Assembly: GCA_018824205.1 (NCBI GenBank)
Contig: JAHJGX010000018.1
Coordinates: 1-49,235, forward strand
DNA: 49,235 nt
Origin: a bacterium
Lineage (GTDB): Bacteria; Fidelibacterota; UBA2242
Direction of reading: 5' to 3'
Each line of letters begins with the position of its first letter. The first letter of the stretch is position 1. The notes under the pieces were generated by a model. It had not been told where the DNA came from and made no database searches. It saw nothing but the letters and a program-made list of their open reading frames with translations. This document shows positions 9,951-20,513 of this stretch, one piece after another. A program made the translations under genes and the position numbers.

Positions 9951-11624
9951 CTATAAAACAATGGATTCCTGATATTCGCCAAATACTTCCCGGAGAATGT
10001 TGCAGATTTCTCCAAGCGTGGCGTATTCTTTAACAGCTGCAACGATGGTGGGCATCAGATTTATATCCGGATCCTGAGCCGCCAGGCGAAGCTCGTTCAG
10101 TTTTTGAGTGACGTTTTCATTATTGCGAAGTTTTTTTATCTCCGACAATTTATTGATCTGCAGATCTCGCAGCTTCGGATCGACTTTAAGGATGTCTGAC
10201 GGCGGATTTTCTTTGATCGTAAATTTATTGACGCCTACCACGACCCGTTCACCGCTTTCCACTTCCTGTTGATAGCGATAAGCAGCATCCTGAATTTCTT
10301 TTTGAACATAGCCGTTTTCAATGGCCCGCACCATACCGCCAATATCTTCGATTTTATTCAGGTAATGCCAGGCTTGCGCTTCGATTGTATCCGTTAATTT
10401 CTCGATGGTATAACTGCCTGCAAGGGGATCAATTGAATTGGTAACACCGGATTCATGAGCGACGATCTGTTGAGTCCGCAGGGCGATTCTTACAGAATCC
10501 TCGGTTGGTAAACCCAGCGCTTCGTCCCTTGAATTAGTATGCAGGCTTTGAGTTCCTCCCAATACCGCCGCCAAGGTTTGAATTGCGACCCGGACGATAT
10601 TGTTATCCGGCTGTTGAGCAGTCAGGGTACTGCCGCCGGTTTGAGTATGAAAGCGCAACATCATAGATGTTGGCTTTTGGGCGTTGAATTTTTCTTTCAT
10701 AACTTTGGCCCAGATACGGCGGGCCGCACGGAATTTCGCTACCTCTTCCAGAAGATCATTGTGGGCATTAAAGAAAAATGAGAGGCGATCGGCGAAACTG
10801 TCGATATCCATACCGACTTTCAGGGCAGCCTTTACATATTCGATACCATTCGCCAGGGTGAATGCGATTTCCTGAACTGCAGTCGAGCCGGCTTCCCGGA
10901 TGTGGTAGCCAGAAATGCTGATCGTATTCCATTTAGGTACCTCAGCGCTGCAATATTCAAAAATGTTGGTGATTAATCTCAAGGAAGGTTTTGGCGGGAA
11001 AATGTAGGTTCCCCGGGCCATGTATTCTTTCAGGATGTCATTTTGAATGGTGCCGGTGAGTTTATCACGTGAAACGCCCTGTTTTTCAGCCACCGCAACG
11101 TACATTGCGAGGAGGACCGCTGCCGGGGCATTAATCGTCATAGACGTAGAAACTTTGTCCAGTGGAATTCCATCAAATAAAATTTCCATGTCCTCTATGG
11201 TATCGATAGCGACACCAACTTTCCCGACTTCACCTTCAGCAATGGGATCATCGGAATCGTAACCGATTTGTGTTGGCAGATCAAAAGCGATGGAAAGTCC
11301 GGTTTGTCCCTGCTCCAGGAGAAACTTATAGCGCTCATTGGATTCTTCAGCGGTTCCAAATCCGGCATACTGGCGCATTGTCCAGAAGCGGCCCCGGTAC
11401 ATGGTCGGCTGTACGCCGCGTGTATAAGGATATTCGCCGGGAAATCCCAGTTTATCAGAATAATTGTCAAAATCACCGCTTTCGGGTATATCGATTCGAT
11501 CCGCCGGAATCCAGGAGCTGGTCGCGAATTCTGTTTTTCTTTCCGGAAAGCGGTCAGTCGTTTTTTTGACCGTTGTATCTTCCCAGTCTTTGCGACGCTT
11601 TTGAAAGTGCTCATCTTTTGACAT
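9951..11624 (-). CDS. Methylmalonyl-CoA mutase large subunit
   Basis: 557 aa; [81 protein letters not shown]. Confidence 0.95.
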   Translation of the reverse strand: MSKDEHFQKRRKDWEDTTVKKTTDRFPERKTEFATSSWIPADRIDIPESGDFDNYSDKLGFPGEYPYTRGVQPTMYRGRFWTMRQYAGFGTAEESNERYKFLLEQGQTGLSIAFDLPTQIGYDSDDPIAEGEVGKVGVAIDTIEDMEILFDGIPLDKVSTSMTINAPAAVLLAMYVAVAEKQGVSRDKLTGTIQNDILKEYMARGTYIFPPKPSLRLITNIFEYCSAEVPKWNTISISGYHIREAGSTAVQEIAFTLANGIEYVKAALKVGMDIDSFADRLSFFFNAHNDLLEEVAKFRAARRIWAKVMKEKFNAQKPTSMMLRFHTQTGGSTLTAQQPDNNIVRVAIQTLAAVLGGTQSLHTNSRDEALGLPTEDSVRIALRTQQIVAHESGVTNSIDPLAGSYTIEKLTDTIEAQAWHYLNKIEDIGGMVRAIENGYVQKEIQDAAYRYQQEVESGERVVVGVNKFTIKENPPSDILKVDPKLRDLQINKLSEIKKLRNNENVTQKLNELRLAAQDPDINLMPTIVAAVKEYATLGEICNILREVFGEYQESIVL

Positions 11625-11826
11625 TACGTCCTCTCCTCTTCTATGATAAGACCGAACATGCGTTTTGTCATAACAGTTGCCGATTTATTATATTCGAATG
11701 ATGAAAAGAATCCGGTACGAAAAAAATCGAATCACTGTTTGACAGATAGGGTACCAAATAGATTATCCCACTTCATCGATATTCTGCCTTGTTATAAAAC
11801 TTAAAAAATTAAAGAGGATTCTCGAG

Positions 11827-11853
11827 AAAAACAATAAATACTATTGTTTTTTT
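11827..11853. terminator. Perfect A/T-rich hairpin with U-tract in the divergent mcm/OMP intergenic region (candidate attenuator or terminator)
   Basis: aaaaacaata - aatac - tattgttttt followed by tt; 10-bp perfect stem, T-rich on both strands. Confidence 0.4.
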
Positions 11854-12053
11854 GCCCGAAAAATCAGAATTGCGGTTTTCTTATTTTGAAGAATATAGCC
11901 GGATTACAAGATAAAAGTTAGGTATAGCGAAAGCTTATCGATTTTTGATCAAGGTCACAACTATTCCAACACCATTTTTGCATTGACAACTATCGAATTC
12001 CCGATTCATCCAACAGACGTGTAAATCATGAATTAAACAAAAAAGGAGATATC

Positions 12054-12680
12054 ATGAAAACAGTTAGAGTTATAGCAGTAGTGGTTTTATTGGCGACAGT
12101 GATGTTTGGCCAGGACAATTTTGAACAAAAGACCCTTTTTCAAAAGGGCACAGTGCTGGGTGGCTACGGCGGACCGGCTTTGTCCATTGGAAAACTCAAT
12201 GGTAAATATGCGGTGTTCACCGGAGGCGCTGGCGCTTTGGTGTTGAATCATCGGTTTATTATCGGTGGCGCCGGATATGGTTTAGTGAACAGAATTGATA
12301 TCAGTCAGGAAGGCACACCGGAAGATTCTTCAAGATATTTGAATATGGGTTACGGCGGACTGGAATTGGGATATATCATTGCACCGTCACAGCTGGTCCA
12401 TATTAAAGTATCATCACTATTTGGTGTTGGCGGCATGGGATCACATGGTTATATTGATATTTGGGACGAAGATTATGATGAAAATGATTTTGACGTATAT
12501 CAGGACGTTTTCTTTGTCTTGCAGCCGACCGTAGCTCTTGAATTGAATGTTGCCAAATTTTGCCGGCTTGATGTCGGGGCTACGTACCGTTACACATCGG
12601 GTTTCGATTATAAAAGCCTGAAAACCGGTGATCTTGATGGTTTGGAACTGAAAGTAGCGGTCAATTTCGGGCTATTTTAA
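12054..12680 (+). CDS. Secreted/outer-membrane beta-barrel-like protein, function unknown
   Basis: Signal peptide MKTVRVIAVVVLLATVMFGQ, alternating Gly/aromatic strands, C-terminal Phe (VAVNFGLF); RBS aaaggagatatc before ATG. Confidence 0.7.
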   Translation: MKTVRVIAVVVLLATVMFGQDNFEQKTLFQKGTVLGGYGGPALSIGKLNGKYAVFTGGAGALVLNHRFIIGGAGYGLVNRIDISQEGTPEDSSRYLNMGYGGLELGYIIAPSQLVHIKVSSLFGVGGMGSHGYIDIWDEDYDENDFDVYQDVFFVLQPTVALELNVAKFCRLDVGATYRYTSGFDYKSLKTGDLDGLELKVAVNFGLF

Positions 12681-12707
12681 AAATAATTACCCTTTGCATT
12701 ATCGCAT

Positions 12708-12738
12708 AAGCGTCCTCAAAACGGGGGCGCTTTTTTTT
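12708..12738 (+). terminator. Rho-independent terminator
   Basis: aagcgtcc tcaaaacg ggggcgctt followed by a T-run, just downstream of the 12054-12680 CDS. Confidence 0.8.
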
Positions 12739-12866
12739 GTTTGATTCATCTCTGATTCTCAGAAAACCACGAAGTAGCTTTATTTCTAAATGAATAATAG
12801 TAAATTTACAGGGTATTTGAATTCATTTGATAACAATGCGATAAGAAAGAAGTTGTTGACAAACCA

Positions 12867-14732
12867 ATGAAAATATATGTGCGAATGCTAAAATGGGTGA
12901 AGTCCTATTGGAAGGTGCTGACCATCGGTCTGCTCTCATCATTATTGTTTGTGATGTTTAACAGTGCCTCAGTCTGGCTGACAGCTTCGTTTGTAAATGT
13001 GATCTTTCCACAAAAATACCAGGAGGTAGTTCAGGAACAGGATAGCAAAGACACAATTCAGGAAAAAAGTAATCTCAATACCCGGATAAAAAATTATACA
13101 AACAAAATACTCATCAAAGATAATCCCTACGAATCTTTAAAAATGCTCTGCATTATCATCATTCTGACATTTATCATGAAGAATATTTTCTTTTATTTGA
13201 AAAGTATATCCTTTGGTTATGTGCAGTTGAAATTGATTATGAATATTCGGAACCAGCTGTATGAGCATCTTCACAAGTTGTCGCTGTCCTATTTTCACCG
13301 GAAAAAAGGCGGTGAACTGATGTCCATCGTTTTGAATGATGTCGGAGTCATGCGGCGGGCTTTTACGGTCAGTTTTGACAAATTAATAGTGGAACCGATC
13401 AATATTCTGACATTCACTGCTTTGATGTTTATCATCTCCTGGCAATTAGCATTGCTGGCCTTTATCATTTTGCCGGTTACGATGTTTATGATATCGAAAA
13501 TCGGACAGAGTATTCGTCGCAAATCCGTCAGGACATCCAAAAAAATCGCGGGTATTACAGCCATTTTAAATGAAACGATCAGTGGCATTCGGGTCGTCAA
13601 AGCATTCGCGATGGAAGCTTTTGAAAAGCGTCGGTTTTTTAATGAAACCATGAATTATTTTCGGCTGACATTTAAACGCCGCCGTCTCAGGGCAATCTCA
13701 ACACCCGTCAGTGAGAGTTTTAGTGTCGTCGTTGGAGTAATTTTGCTCTGGATTGGCGGGAGCCAGGTGTTGAGTGGCAGTGGCATTGAAGCCGAAGATT
13801 TCATCCGTTTTATTATTTTATTGTTTGCAATTCTGACGCCTATTCGATCATTGAATATGGTCAATGTGGATCTTCAGGAAGGCATTGCCTCGGCCCAACG
13901 GGTCTTTTCCATACTGGATGAAAAACCGGATATTACCGAAAAGCCCAATGCAATTCAGTTGACGAGTTTTGATTCAATAGTCAGGTATCAGAATGTTGGA
14001 TTTCAGTATAATGAACATGATGGGGACGTTCTGAAAAATATCGACCTGGAATTGAAAAAAGGTGAAATTGTCGCCATTGTCGGGCATAGTGGGGCCGGAA
14101 AGTCAACTCTGGTGGACTTATTGCCACGGTTTTATGATATTCAGAGCGGGAGTATAAGCATTGATGGTGTCGATGTCCGCGATGTATCATTGGCATCATT
14201 GCGTTTACTGATGGGAATCGTCACTCAACAAACCATTTTATTTAACGATACAATTTTCAATAACATTGCCTATGGAATGTCCGACGCTGATCCGGAGCTG
14301 GTTATCACTGCAGCAAAAGCAGCCAATGCCCATGAGTTCATTGAGGAGTTTCCCGATAAATATGAAACAGTCATCGGTGACCAGGGATCCAGACTGTCCG
14401 GCGGTCAGGCCCAGCGGATCGCAATTGCCCGGGCATTGTTGAAAAATCCGCCAATTTTAATCCTGGACGAAGCAACGTCATCGCTAGATACGGAATCCGA
14501 GCTGAAAGTCCAGTCCGCCATAGACCGGTTAATGAAAGACCGGACAGTATTTGTGATTGCTCATCGCCTCACAACAATTCAGTCCGCCAATAAAATAATT
14601 GTAATGGATAAAGGTAATATTGTGGAACAGGGAACCCATCAGGAATTGTTGGATAAGGCTGGAATATATCGCTATCTTTACGATATTCAATTCAATAATA
14701 TTAATGGTACGGTAGAATCATATAAATCATAG
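12867..14732 (+). CDS. ABC transporter, fused permease/ATPase (MsbA-like exporter)
   Basis: 621 aa; six-TM domain, Walker A GHSGAGKSTLVDLLPRFYD, signature LSGGQAQRIAIARALL, Walker B ILILDEATSSLD. Confidence 0.92.
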   Translation: MKIYVRMLKWVKSYWKVLTIGLLSSLLFVMFNSASVWLTASFVNVIFPQKYQEVVQEQDSKDTIQEKSNLNTRIKNYTNKILIKDNPYESLKMLCIIIILTFIMKNIFFYLKSISFGYVQLKLIMNIRNQLYEHLHKLSLSYFHRKKGGELMSIVLNDVGVMRRAFTVSFDKLIVEPINILTFTALMFIISWQLALLAFIILPVTMFMISKIGQSIRRKSVRTSKKIAGITAILNETISGIRVVKAFAMEAFEKRRFFNETMNYFRLTFKRRRLRAISTPVSESFSVVVGVILLWIGGSQVLSGSGIEAEDFIRFIILLFAILTPIRSLNMVNVDLQEGIASAQRVFSILDEKPDITEKPNAIQLTSFDSIVRYQNVGFQYNEHDGDVLKNIDLELKKGEIVAIVGHSGAGKSTLVDLLPRFYDIQSGSISIDGVDVRDVSLASLRLLMGIVTQQTILFNDTIFNNIAYGMSDADPELVITAAKAANAHEFIEEFPDKYETVIGDQGSRLSGGQAQRIAIARALLKNPPILILDEATSSLDTESELKVQSAIDRLMKDRTVFVIAHRLTTIQSANKIIVMDKGNIVEQGTHQELLDKAGIYRYLYDIQFNNINGTVESYKS

Positions 14733-14758
14733 GCATTAAAGGCAGTTTAGGAAAGCGA

Positions 14759-15520
14759 ATGAAAAAATCGTCGTACATCGGTCCCTCGATTAGCCGCTAT
14801 CAGTTTGAGGGTTTGAAAAACAAAGGGTGGATTGTTGAATATGCGATTGAGGTGTATAAACGTCGGCCAAATATTGTTGCTCTTATGGAATTGGATATCG
14901 GCAGCCGGTTCCAGAAAGTCGTTGTTAAAAGTTTTGGCTGGCGGGATGCAAGAGCCCCGTTTATCAGTCCCTTTAAAAAATCCAGAGCAGAAATGGCCTG
15001 GGATGCGACTCACAGGTTGATGGATGCCGGTCTGCCGGTACCAAAGCCGGTAGCTGTTTATACCGCCCGCCAGGCGGGGTTCATTGACTTAAACATCTTT
15101 ATCACTGAATATATTGGAAAGCATCAAAAAAGCAGCCGGGTTTTTGAAAGTGAGATTATTGACTTTGCCCGCAAACGTGATGTTGCCATGAAGATCGCTG
15201 AAATCGTTTCAGCGACCCATAAAGCGGGATTTATTCACCACGATTTCGTTAAAGATAATTTTCTAGTATCCGATGCTGACAGCCGTTCAGTGTTCTTAGT
15301 CGATCTTACTCTCGTGGAACAAAAGAAGAAGATGACTATAGCAGAACGAATGGAGGACATTGCCAAACTGAATCTGTGCAGCTGTAATTTAGATCACGAC
15401 CATGAGGACTGCTTATGGCTATATTTCATCCTCAGTTACGATTCTGAAAACGCTGAAAACATACTTGTCCATTTGAAAAAAAGTATCCAAAAATTACAAA
15501 AAGCCCGAAAATCCACATAA
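14759..15520 (+). CDS. LPS core kinase-like (Kdo/WaaP family) protein
   Basis: Kinase-like FIHHDFVKDNFLVSDADSRSVFLVDLTLV (HxD...N...D); follows an MsbA-like gene. Confidence 0.65.
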   Translation: MKKSSYIGPSISRYQFEGLKNKGWIVEYAIEVYKRRPNIVALMELDIGSRFQKVVVKSFGWRDARAPFISPFKKSRAEMAWDATHRLMDAGLPVPKPVAVYTARQAGFIDLNIFITEYIGKHQKSSRVFESEIIDFARKRDVAMKIAEIVSATHKAGFIHHDFVKDNFLVSDADSRSVFLVDLTLVEQKKKMTIAERMEDIAKLNLCSCNLDHDHEDCLWLYFILSYDSENAENILVHLKKSIQKLQKARKST

Positions 15521-15554
15521 AAACACCGAAACCTATTCAACAGAAATACCAGGA

Positions 15555-16292
15555 TTGAAAACAAATAAAGCATTCATTACTGCAATCATTTGCCTTCTGC
15601 TTCTATGTCAGCTGACGATGGCTCAGTCCGGTCATTCATTTCTAATTGGTGAAAAATTGAACTATTCTGCGTGGTTTAATTTTATCAAGGGTGGTGAATC
15701 ATCTCTCGAACTTCTGGGTATTGAAGAAATTAATGGTATTTCGACCTATCATATCCGGTCGGTTACCGAATCCCTGCCTTTTTTTGATCGATTCTACAAA
15801 GTCCGTGATTACATGGACTCGTGGATTGATACATCCGGACGGTTTTCTCATCGGTTTTCCAAATCACTCAGGGAGGGCAGGTATCGAAAAAAATATTCTG
15901 TGGATTTTGATCACCAGGCTGGTTTGGCCATTTCCAAAAATAACCGGAATTCGATCCCCGATATGGTCCAGGATGGCCTGTCCATGTTCTATTATGTCCG
16001 TACGCTGGATTTAACAGTAGGTGATATAGTCGAGATTAACTATTTTGATAACGATTCATTAAGGCCGTTTTTAATTAAAGTTGATAAGATTGAATCAGTG
16101 AAAACACCGATCGGGGAAATGGAATGTTTCGTTCTGGCGCCTTATCTGGAAACCGGAAAACTGCTGAAACACAAAAGTAAAGTGACTATTTATCTTAGTA
16201 CCGACCCGCGACGAATACCGGTGATGATTTCCAATGAAGCCCGCTTTGGATCGTTGATTCTGAAATTGGAATCAATCGAAAAGCCCAATTAA
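15555..16292 (+). CDS. DUF3108 domain-containing protein (TTG start)
   Basis: Signal peptide then GEKLNYSAWFNFIKGGESSLELLGIEEINGISTYHIRSVTESLPFFDRFYKVRDYMDSWID, typical DUF3108. Confidence 0.85.
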   Translation: MKTNKAFITAIICLLLLCQLTMAQSGHSFLIGEKLNYSAWFNFIKGGESSLELLGIEEINGISTYHIRSVTESLPFFDRFYKVRDYMDSWIDTSGRFSHRFSKSLREGRYRKKYSVDFDHQAGLAISKNNRNSIPDMVQDGLSMFYYVRTLDLTVGDIVEINYFDNDSLRPFLIKVDKIESVKTPIGEMECFVLAPYLETGKLLKHKSKVTIYLSTDPRRIPVMISNEARFGSLILKLESIEKPN

Positions 16293-17254
16293 TAATAGGT
16301 ACACTCATATTCAGTTTTTTGGAGGATGGTTTTTTTACCGTCGGTGAGATCAAAAATAAGATCACTGATAGGTTTTCCCTTATTATCCAGGTGATGTTCT
16401 GATAGAGTCTTATGCGGAGGACCTGATTGACGGGAAGGAACAGTCCGAATCTGAACAATTAACTGATTGTTCAGATTATATTCAAACCTGTCAATATTAC
16501 GGATGCGATCATCCCGGATTGTCGTTCTTTCAATAATATTGCCGTTTTTAATTTTTTTAAGAAGTGTGAAGGAAAGTGAATCATTTTCAGGAAGATAGTA
16601 ACTTTCTTCGATAAGGTCATCAGTTGGATAAAAATAATTTACCACAAACAAGGTGTCGCCGTTTGGATAGCAGCGAATTCTCTGTGTATGTTTCCCTTCC
16701 GGATTAATCGTATACGTGTCTTTAATCTTTAACTCTCCATTCCAGTAATCCTGAAACTCAGTAATAATACCGTTGGAGTTGTAGGTGTAGATTTCGCGAT
16801 CTTGTGATTTACTTGCTTTTGAGAAATTTGATTTCTCCAGCAGAAGGCCATTTTTATCGTAATGATATTTTATTGTTCGCCGGAGTTTGTGGGGAGATTG
16901 ATAATATTTGGATATTATTAATCGGGAATTCCGGTCGTATTTATTTGTTTCCCAATCTATCAATGAGTCATTTTCACCAAACCATTGAGTTTTAATCTTT
17001 TGCCCGAATTTATTATAATGATCCACCCAATATTTAGATCCAATTGGACATCGTGTCATTGCGTATATTCGATCATCGGGGAATGTCCATAAGGTGTCGC
17101 CATCAATGATACTAGATTGAAGTGTTTTTATCAGGGCTGTTTTAACACCCAGATACGGATTATTGGGATCAATTTCCGGCTTTGAACATTCATACAGTAA
17201 ACTAAAAAGCAACAATAACAGAAACGCGAAATAAATCACTTTTTTATAGATCAT
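16289..17254 (-). CDS. Hypothetical lipoprotein, MORN/YwqK-like repeats
   Basis: Start at the internal Met (MIYKKVIYFAFLLLLLFSLLYEC) gives a lipoprotein signal; repeated NG...E...Y units. Confidence 0.65.
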   Translation of the reverse strand: MIYKKVIYFAFLLLLLFSLLYECSKPEIDPNNPYLGVKTALIKTLQSSIIDGDTLWTFPDDRIYAMTRCPIGSKYWVDHYNKFGQKIKTQWFGENDSLIDWETNKYDRNSRLIISKYYQSPHKLRRTIKYHYDKNGLLLEKSNFSKASKSQDREIYTYNSNGIITEFQDYWNGELKIKDTYTINPEGKHTQRIRCYPNGDTLFVVNYFYPTDDLIEESYYLPENDSLSFTLLKKIKNGNIIERTTIRDDRIRNIDRFEYNLNNQLIVQIRTVPSRQSGPPHKTLSEHHLDNKGKPISDLIFDLTDGKKTILQKTEYECTYY

Positions 17255-17402
17255 GATTTTTCCTTTTCCATTGTATTTATTCAATAATAAACAATAAAAT
17301 CCAAAATATTTTTCAAATCTACCATGTATCAAAAAACTAAGGTATTTCTACAGTATTGTCAATAGAATTGATGGTTTTCTGATCCTACTGTAAAAGAATT
17401 AA

Positions 17403-18767
17403 CTATTGATTATTGATTGGCAGTTTGATAGTAAACGTCGTGCCTTTGCCGACAATACTATCTACGATGATGCTTCCGTTATGTGCTTCGATTATTCGGC
17501 GAACAATCGCCAGACCCAAACCGGTACTTTTTTCGCCACCCGTCGGACGAACACTGGTTTTACTAAATTCCTTGAATATTTTCGAAATTTCGTTTTCCGG
17601 TATTCCCTGACCCTGATCGGCAACGGATATTTCAACAGATCCATCGGATTTTCGGGCGCTGAGAGTGACGGTAGTATTGGGATAAGAAAATTTAATCGCA
17701 TTGGTCACCAGGTTATCCAGTACCTGCATAATACGGTTGGAATCGACATTGATTTCCGGCAATTTCAATTCAATATCCAGTTTAAGTTCAATCTGTTTTT
17801 TCTCGGCCAGAGATTTGGTCATGGACTCGTAGGTATGAAAAAATTTATGGAGATCAAGTGCCTCGAGCTTCAATTCCAGGTTGCCGGATTCAATCGCACT
17901 GAAATCCAGAATATTATGAATGAGATTCAACATGCGGTCACAGTTTTTATCCATGGTATTCAGAACTTCGCGTTGCTTCTCGTCGATTTCACCCAGATAG
18001 CCGTTGAGAAAAAGAATGATGAAATTTTTGACAACACCGATAGGGTTGCGCAGATCGTGGGCGGCAATTCCGAGGAATTTATTTTTCAGGTCATTTAACT
18101 GAATTAATTCTTCGTACATCCGGCTTTTTTCAAAAATCACTGATAATTGCCGGGCGATTTTCTGGAATACATCGGCGTGAAGGTCTTTGTAAGTATTTAT
18201 CTGCATACTGGAAAAGAAAATAAATCCTACCGGCTTATTAGTAGCGATCAGGGGGCAGGTGAGACTGGATTGCATTCCTTCTTCGACGATCAGGCGGGTT
18301 GAGATTGAATCGGGATGACTGTTCAGGTAATCGGGCAGGTTGTTGATGATTCTTGGTTCACCGGTATCGATAATCGTTGCCAGGCTGCTGTCCAGAATCG
18401 GGGCTGAATACCCAGTGCTGATCTTGATGGTTTTTGCATCCGAGCGGGTACAGCAGGCCCGCACAAGTCCTTTGTCAGTATCGATTAATGCGATACCAAT
18501 TCGGTTATAAGGAATGATTTCCCTGAAGGAATCAAATACATGGTCTAAAATACCAGTCAGCAGCAGACCGTCATTGATTTTTTCAGTAATTGAAGCCAAA
18601 GTGCGTTGCTCTTTGCAGCGATTTTCGAAAGATTCACCTACCGATGAAATTGCCTTGGCGAGTTTATTAAACTCACCGGAATCCTTAATCGACAATTCAG
18701 GGTGAAAATTTCCCTGGACCATTTCTTCAAGAGCAATGATCAATTCATCGAGCCGGCGTTTATCCAT
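17403..18767 (-). CDS. GAF-domain sensor histidine kinase
   Basis: H-box AAHDLRNPIGVVKN, N-box DNLVTNAIKFS, G-boxes DQGQGIPENEI and STGLGLAIVRRIIEAH. Confidence 0.92.
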   Translation of the reverse strand: MDKRRLDELIIALEEMVQGNFHPELSIKDSGEFNKLAKAISSVGESFENRCKEQRTLASITEKINDGLLLTGILDHVFDSFREIIPYNRIGIALIDTDKGLVRACCTRSDAKTIKISTGYSAPILDSSLATIIDTGEPRIINNLPDYLNSHPDSISTRLIVEEGMQSSLTCPLIATNKPVGFIFFSSMQINTYKDLHADVFQKIARQLSVIFEKSRMYEELIQLNDLKNKFLGIAAHDLRNPIGVVKNFIILFLNGYLGEIDEKQREVLNTMDKNCDRMLNLIHNILDFSAIESGNLELKLEALDLHKFFHTYESMTKSLAEKKQIELKLDIELKLPEINVDSNRIMQVLDNLVTNAIKFSYPNTTVTLSARKSDGSVEISVADQGQGIPENEISKIFKEFSKTSVRPTGGEKSTGLGLAIVRRIIEAHNGSIIVDSIVGKGTTFTIKLPINNQ

Positions 18768-20505
18768 GTTTGCGTTTCCCCTTTTGATACTGTAAGTGCG
18801 ATTTCGATGTTAAAATAGCTTTTTGCCTGTTTTTAGCGTTTAAATCTTTGACAACCGAGAGTGTTTTTAAGGTGAATGGATCCAGGCCGGTGTAATACGC
18901 CAGACTGGAATATGTGGATGGCAGGGGCGTATAAATCTGAACCTGTTCCGGGTTTATGTGAAGTTCTCGCATTGCGAAATCTTTTAGCGACCGCATATCC
19001 TCTTCAGTACAACCTGGATGGGCGGCAATAAAATAGTATGTCAAAAATTGCCGCTTTCCGGACGATTCTGAAAATCTATCAAATTGCTGCTTAAATTCAA
19101 GCAAAGAATCAACTCCTGGTTTACCCATTTGATCGAGAACGTGGCTCTCGCTGTGCTCCGGAGCGATCTTCATTTGTCCGGATGTGTGATGCTCGGCGAC
19201 ATCTTTAAGGTATGTCTTGCCATATTTCCGATCATTTATCACCATGTCATAGCGAATTCCGGAACCGATAAATATGTGTTTAATGCCGGGAATTTGGCGC
19301 AGTTTTTTCAGCAGATTGATTTGAATGTTGTGGTGTACGGGTAGCTGCGGACACTTTTCAGGATAGAGACAACGCTTATCTTTGCAGGCGCCGCTTTTTA
19401 GTTTTTTTTGACATTCAAAACCGTACATATTGGCGGTCGGTCCGCCGATATCATTGATTGTACCTCTGAAATCCGGAAGTTCCGAGAGCTGCCTGGCTTC
19501 ATCCAGGATTGATTTTTCACTCCGCCAGCGGACTGTACGACCTTCATGGACACCAATGGAACAGAAATTACACTCTCCGTAACAGCCCCGGTGGGAATTA
19601 ATTGAAAATTTGATGGTGTCCAAGGCCCTCACATTGCCCTGCTTTGCGTAATAAGGGTGAGCGGCTCGTTCAAAACCCAGAGTGTAGATTTCGTCTATCT
19701 CTTTCTGACTCAGGTACAATTGAGGCGGATTCTGAACAAGGAACCGGGTGCCGATTTTCTGAGCCAGACCGAATGCATTTAGCGGATCACTGTTTTTGTA
19801 AAATTCATGGAACATTTGAATAAAGGTCTTTTTATCCTTTTGAACTGCTTCAAAAGATGGCAATTCCAGGTAGTTTTCCGGTACGATATCGGAAATATAA
19901 CTAACTCCTCTGATGTGACGAGGCTCTTTCGTGAATTTTAATGAATCCGCCATCTCAATAATTGTCTTTTCGGCCATGCCATATACTAAAAAGTCGGCTT
20001 TGGCATCAAAAAGAATCGGACGACGCAGTTTATCTGACCAGTAGTCATAATGCGTGATTCGACGCAGGCTGGCTTCGATTCCGCCCAGTACAATTGGTAC
20101 GGTGTTTTTATAATACTGGCGAATCAGATTTGTATAGACAATCACAGCCCGATCGGGACGGCGATCATTAATGCCCCCGGGAGTATAATCGTCCTGTTTC
20201 CGGAATTTTTTCAGGGCGGTGTGATTGGCAACCATCGAGTCAATGCTGCCGCTACTGACACCCCAGAAGAGCTTTGGTTCACCAAGACGAGCGATATCTT
20301 TGGCACTGTCGATATCCGGCTGTGCAATAATGCCGACTTTGTAGCCGTTCTTTAACAGTTGTTTTCCAATGACGGCAATCCCGATTTGCGGACTATCGAT
20401 ATAGGTGTCGCCGGTGACTAGGATTACGTCCAGTTGAGACCAGTTGCGTTGTTTAAGTTCTTCAGGTGTTGTTGGTATGAACATTGGAATAATATAAAAT
20501 TTCAA
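18760..20505 (-). CDS. ygiQ: YgiQ-family radical SAM protein (UPF0313)
   Basis: INSHRGCYGECNFCSIGVHEGRTVRWRS (CxxxCxxC), APEHSESHVLDQMGKPG, QIYTPLPSTYSSLAYYTG. Confidence 0.94.
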   Translation of the reverse strand: MKFYIIPMFIPTTPEELKQRNWSQLDVILVTGDTYIDSPQIGIAVIGKQLLKNGYKVGIIAQPDIDSAKDIARLGEPKLFWGVSSGSIDSMVANHTALKKFRKQDDYTPGGINDRRPDRAVIVYTNLIRQYYKNTVPIVLGGIEASLRRITHYDYWSDKLRRPILFDAKADFLVYGMAEKTIIEMADSLKFTKEPRHIRGVSYISDIVPENYLELPSFEAVQKDKKTFIQMFHEFYKNSDPLNAFGLAQKIGTRFLVQNPPQLYLSQKEIDEIYTLGFERAAHPYYAKQGNVRALDTIKFSINSHRGCYGECNFCSIGVHEGRTVRWRSEKSILDEARQLSELPDFRGTINDIGGPTANMYGFECQKKLKSGACKDKRCLYPEKCPQLPVHHNIQINLLKKLRQIPGIKHIFIGSGIRYDMVINDRKYGKTYLKDVAEHHTSGQMKIAPEHSESHVLDQMGKPGVDSLLEFKQQFDRFSESSGKRQFLTYYFIAAHPGCTEEDMRSLKDFAMRELHINPEQVQIYTPLPSTYSSLAYYTGLDPFTLKTLSVVKDLNAKNRQKAILTSKSHLQYQKGKRKHG

Positions 20506-20513
20506 ATTTCAAA

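Noticed and set aside
17406-18098. 230-aa ORF opposite the histidine kinase
   Set aside because: Antisense shadow of a clear kinase gene.
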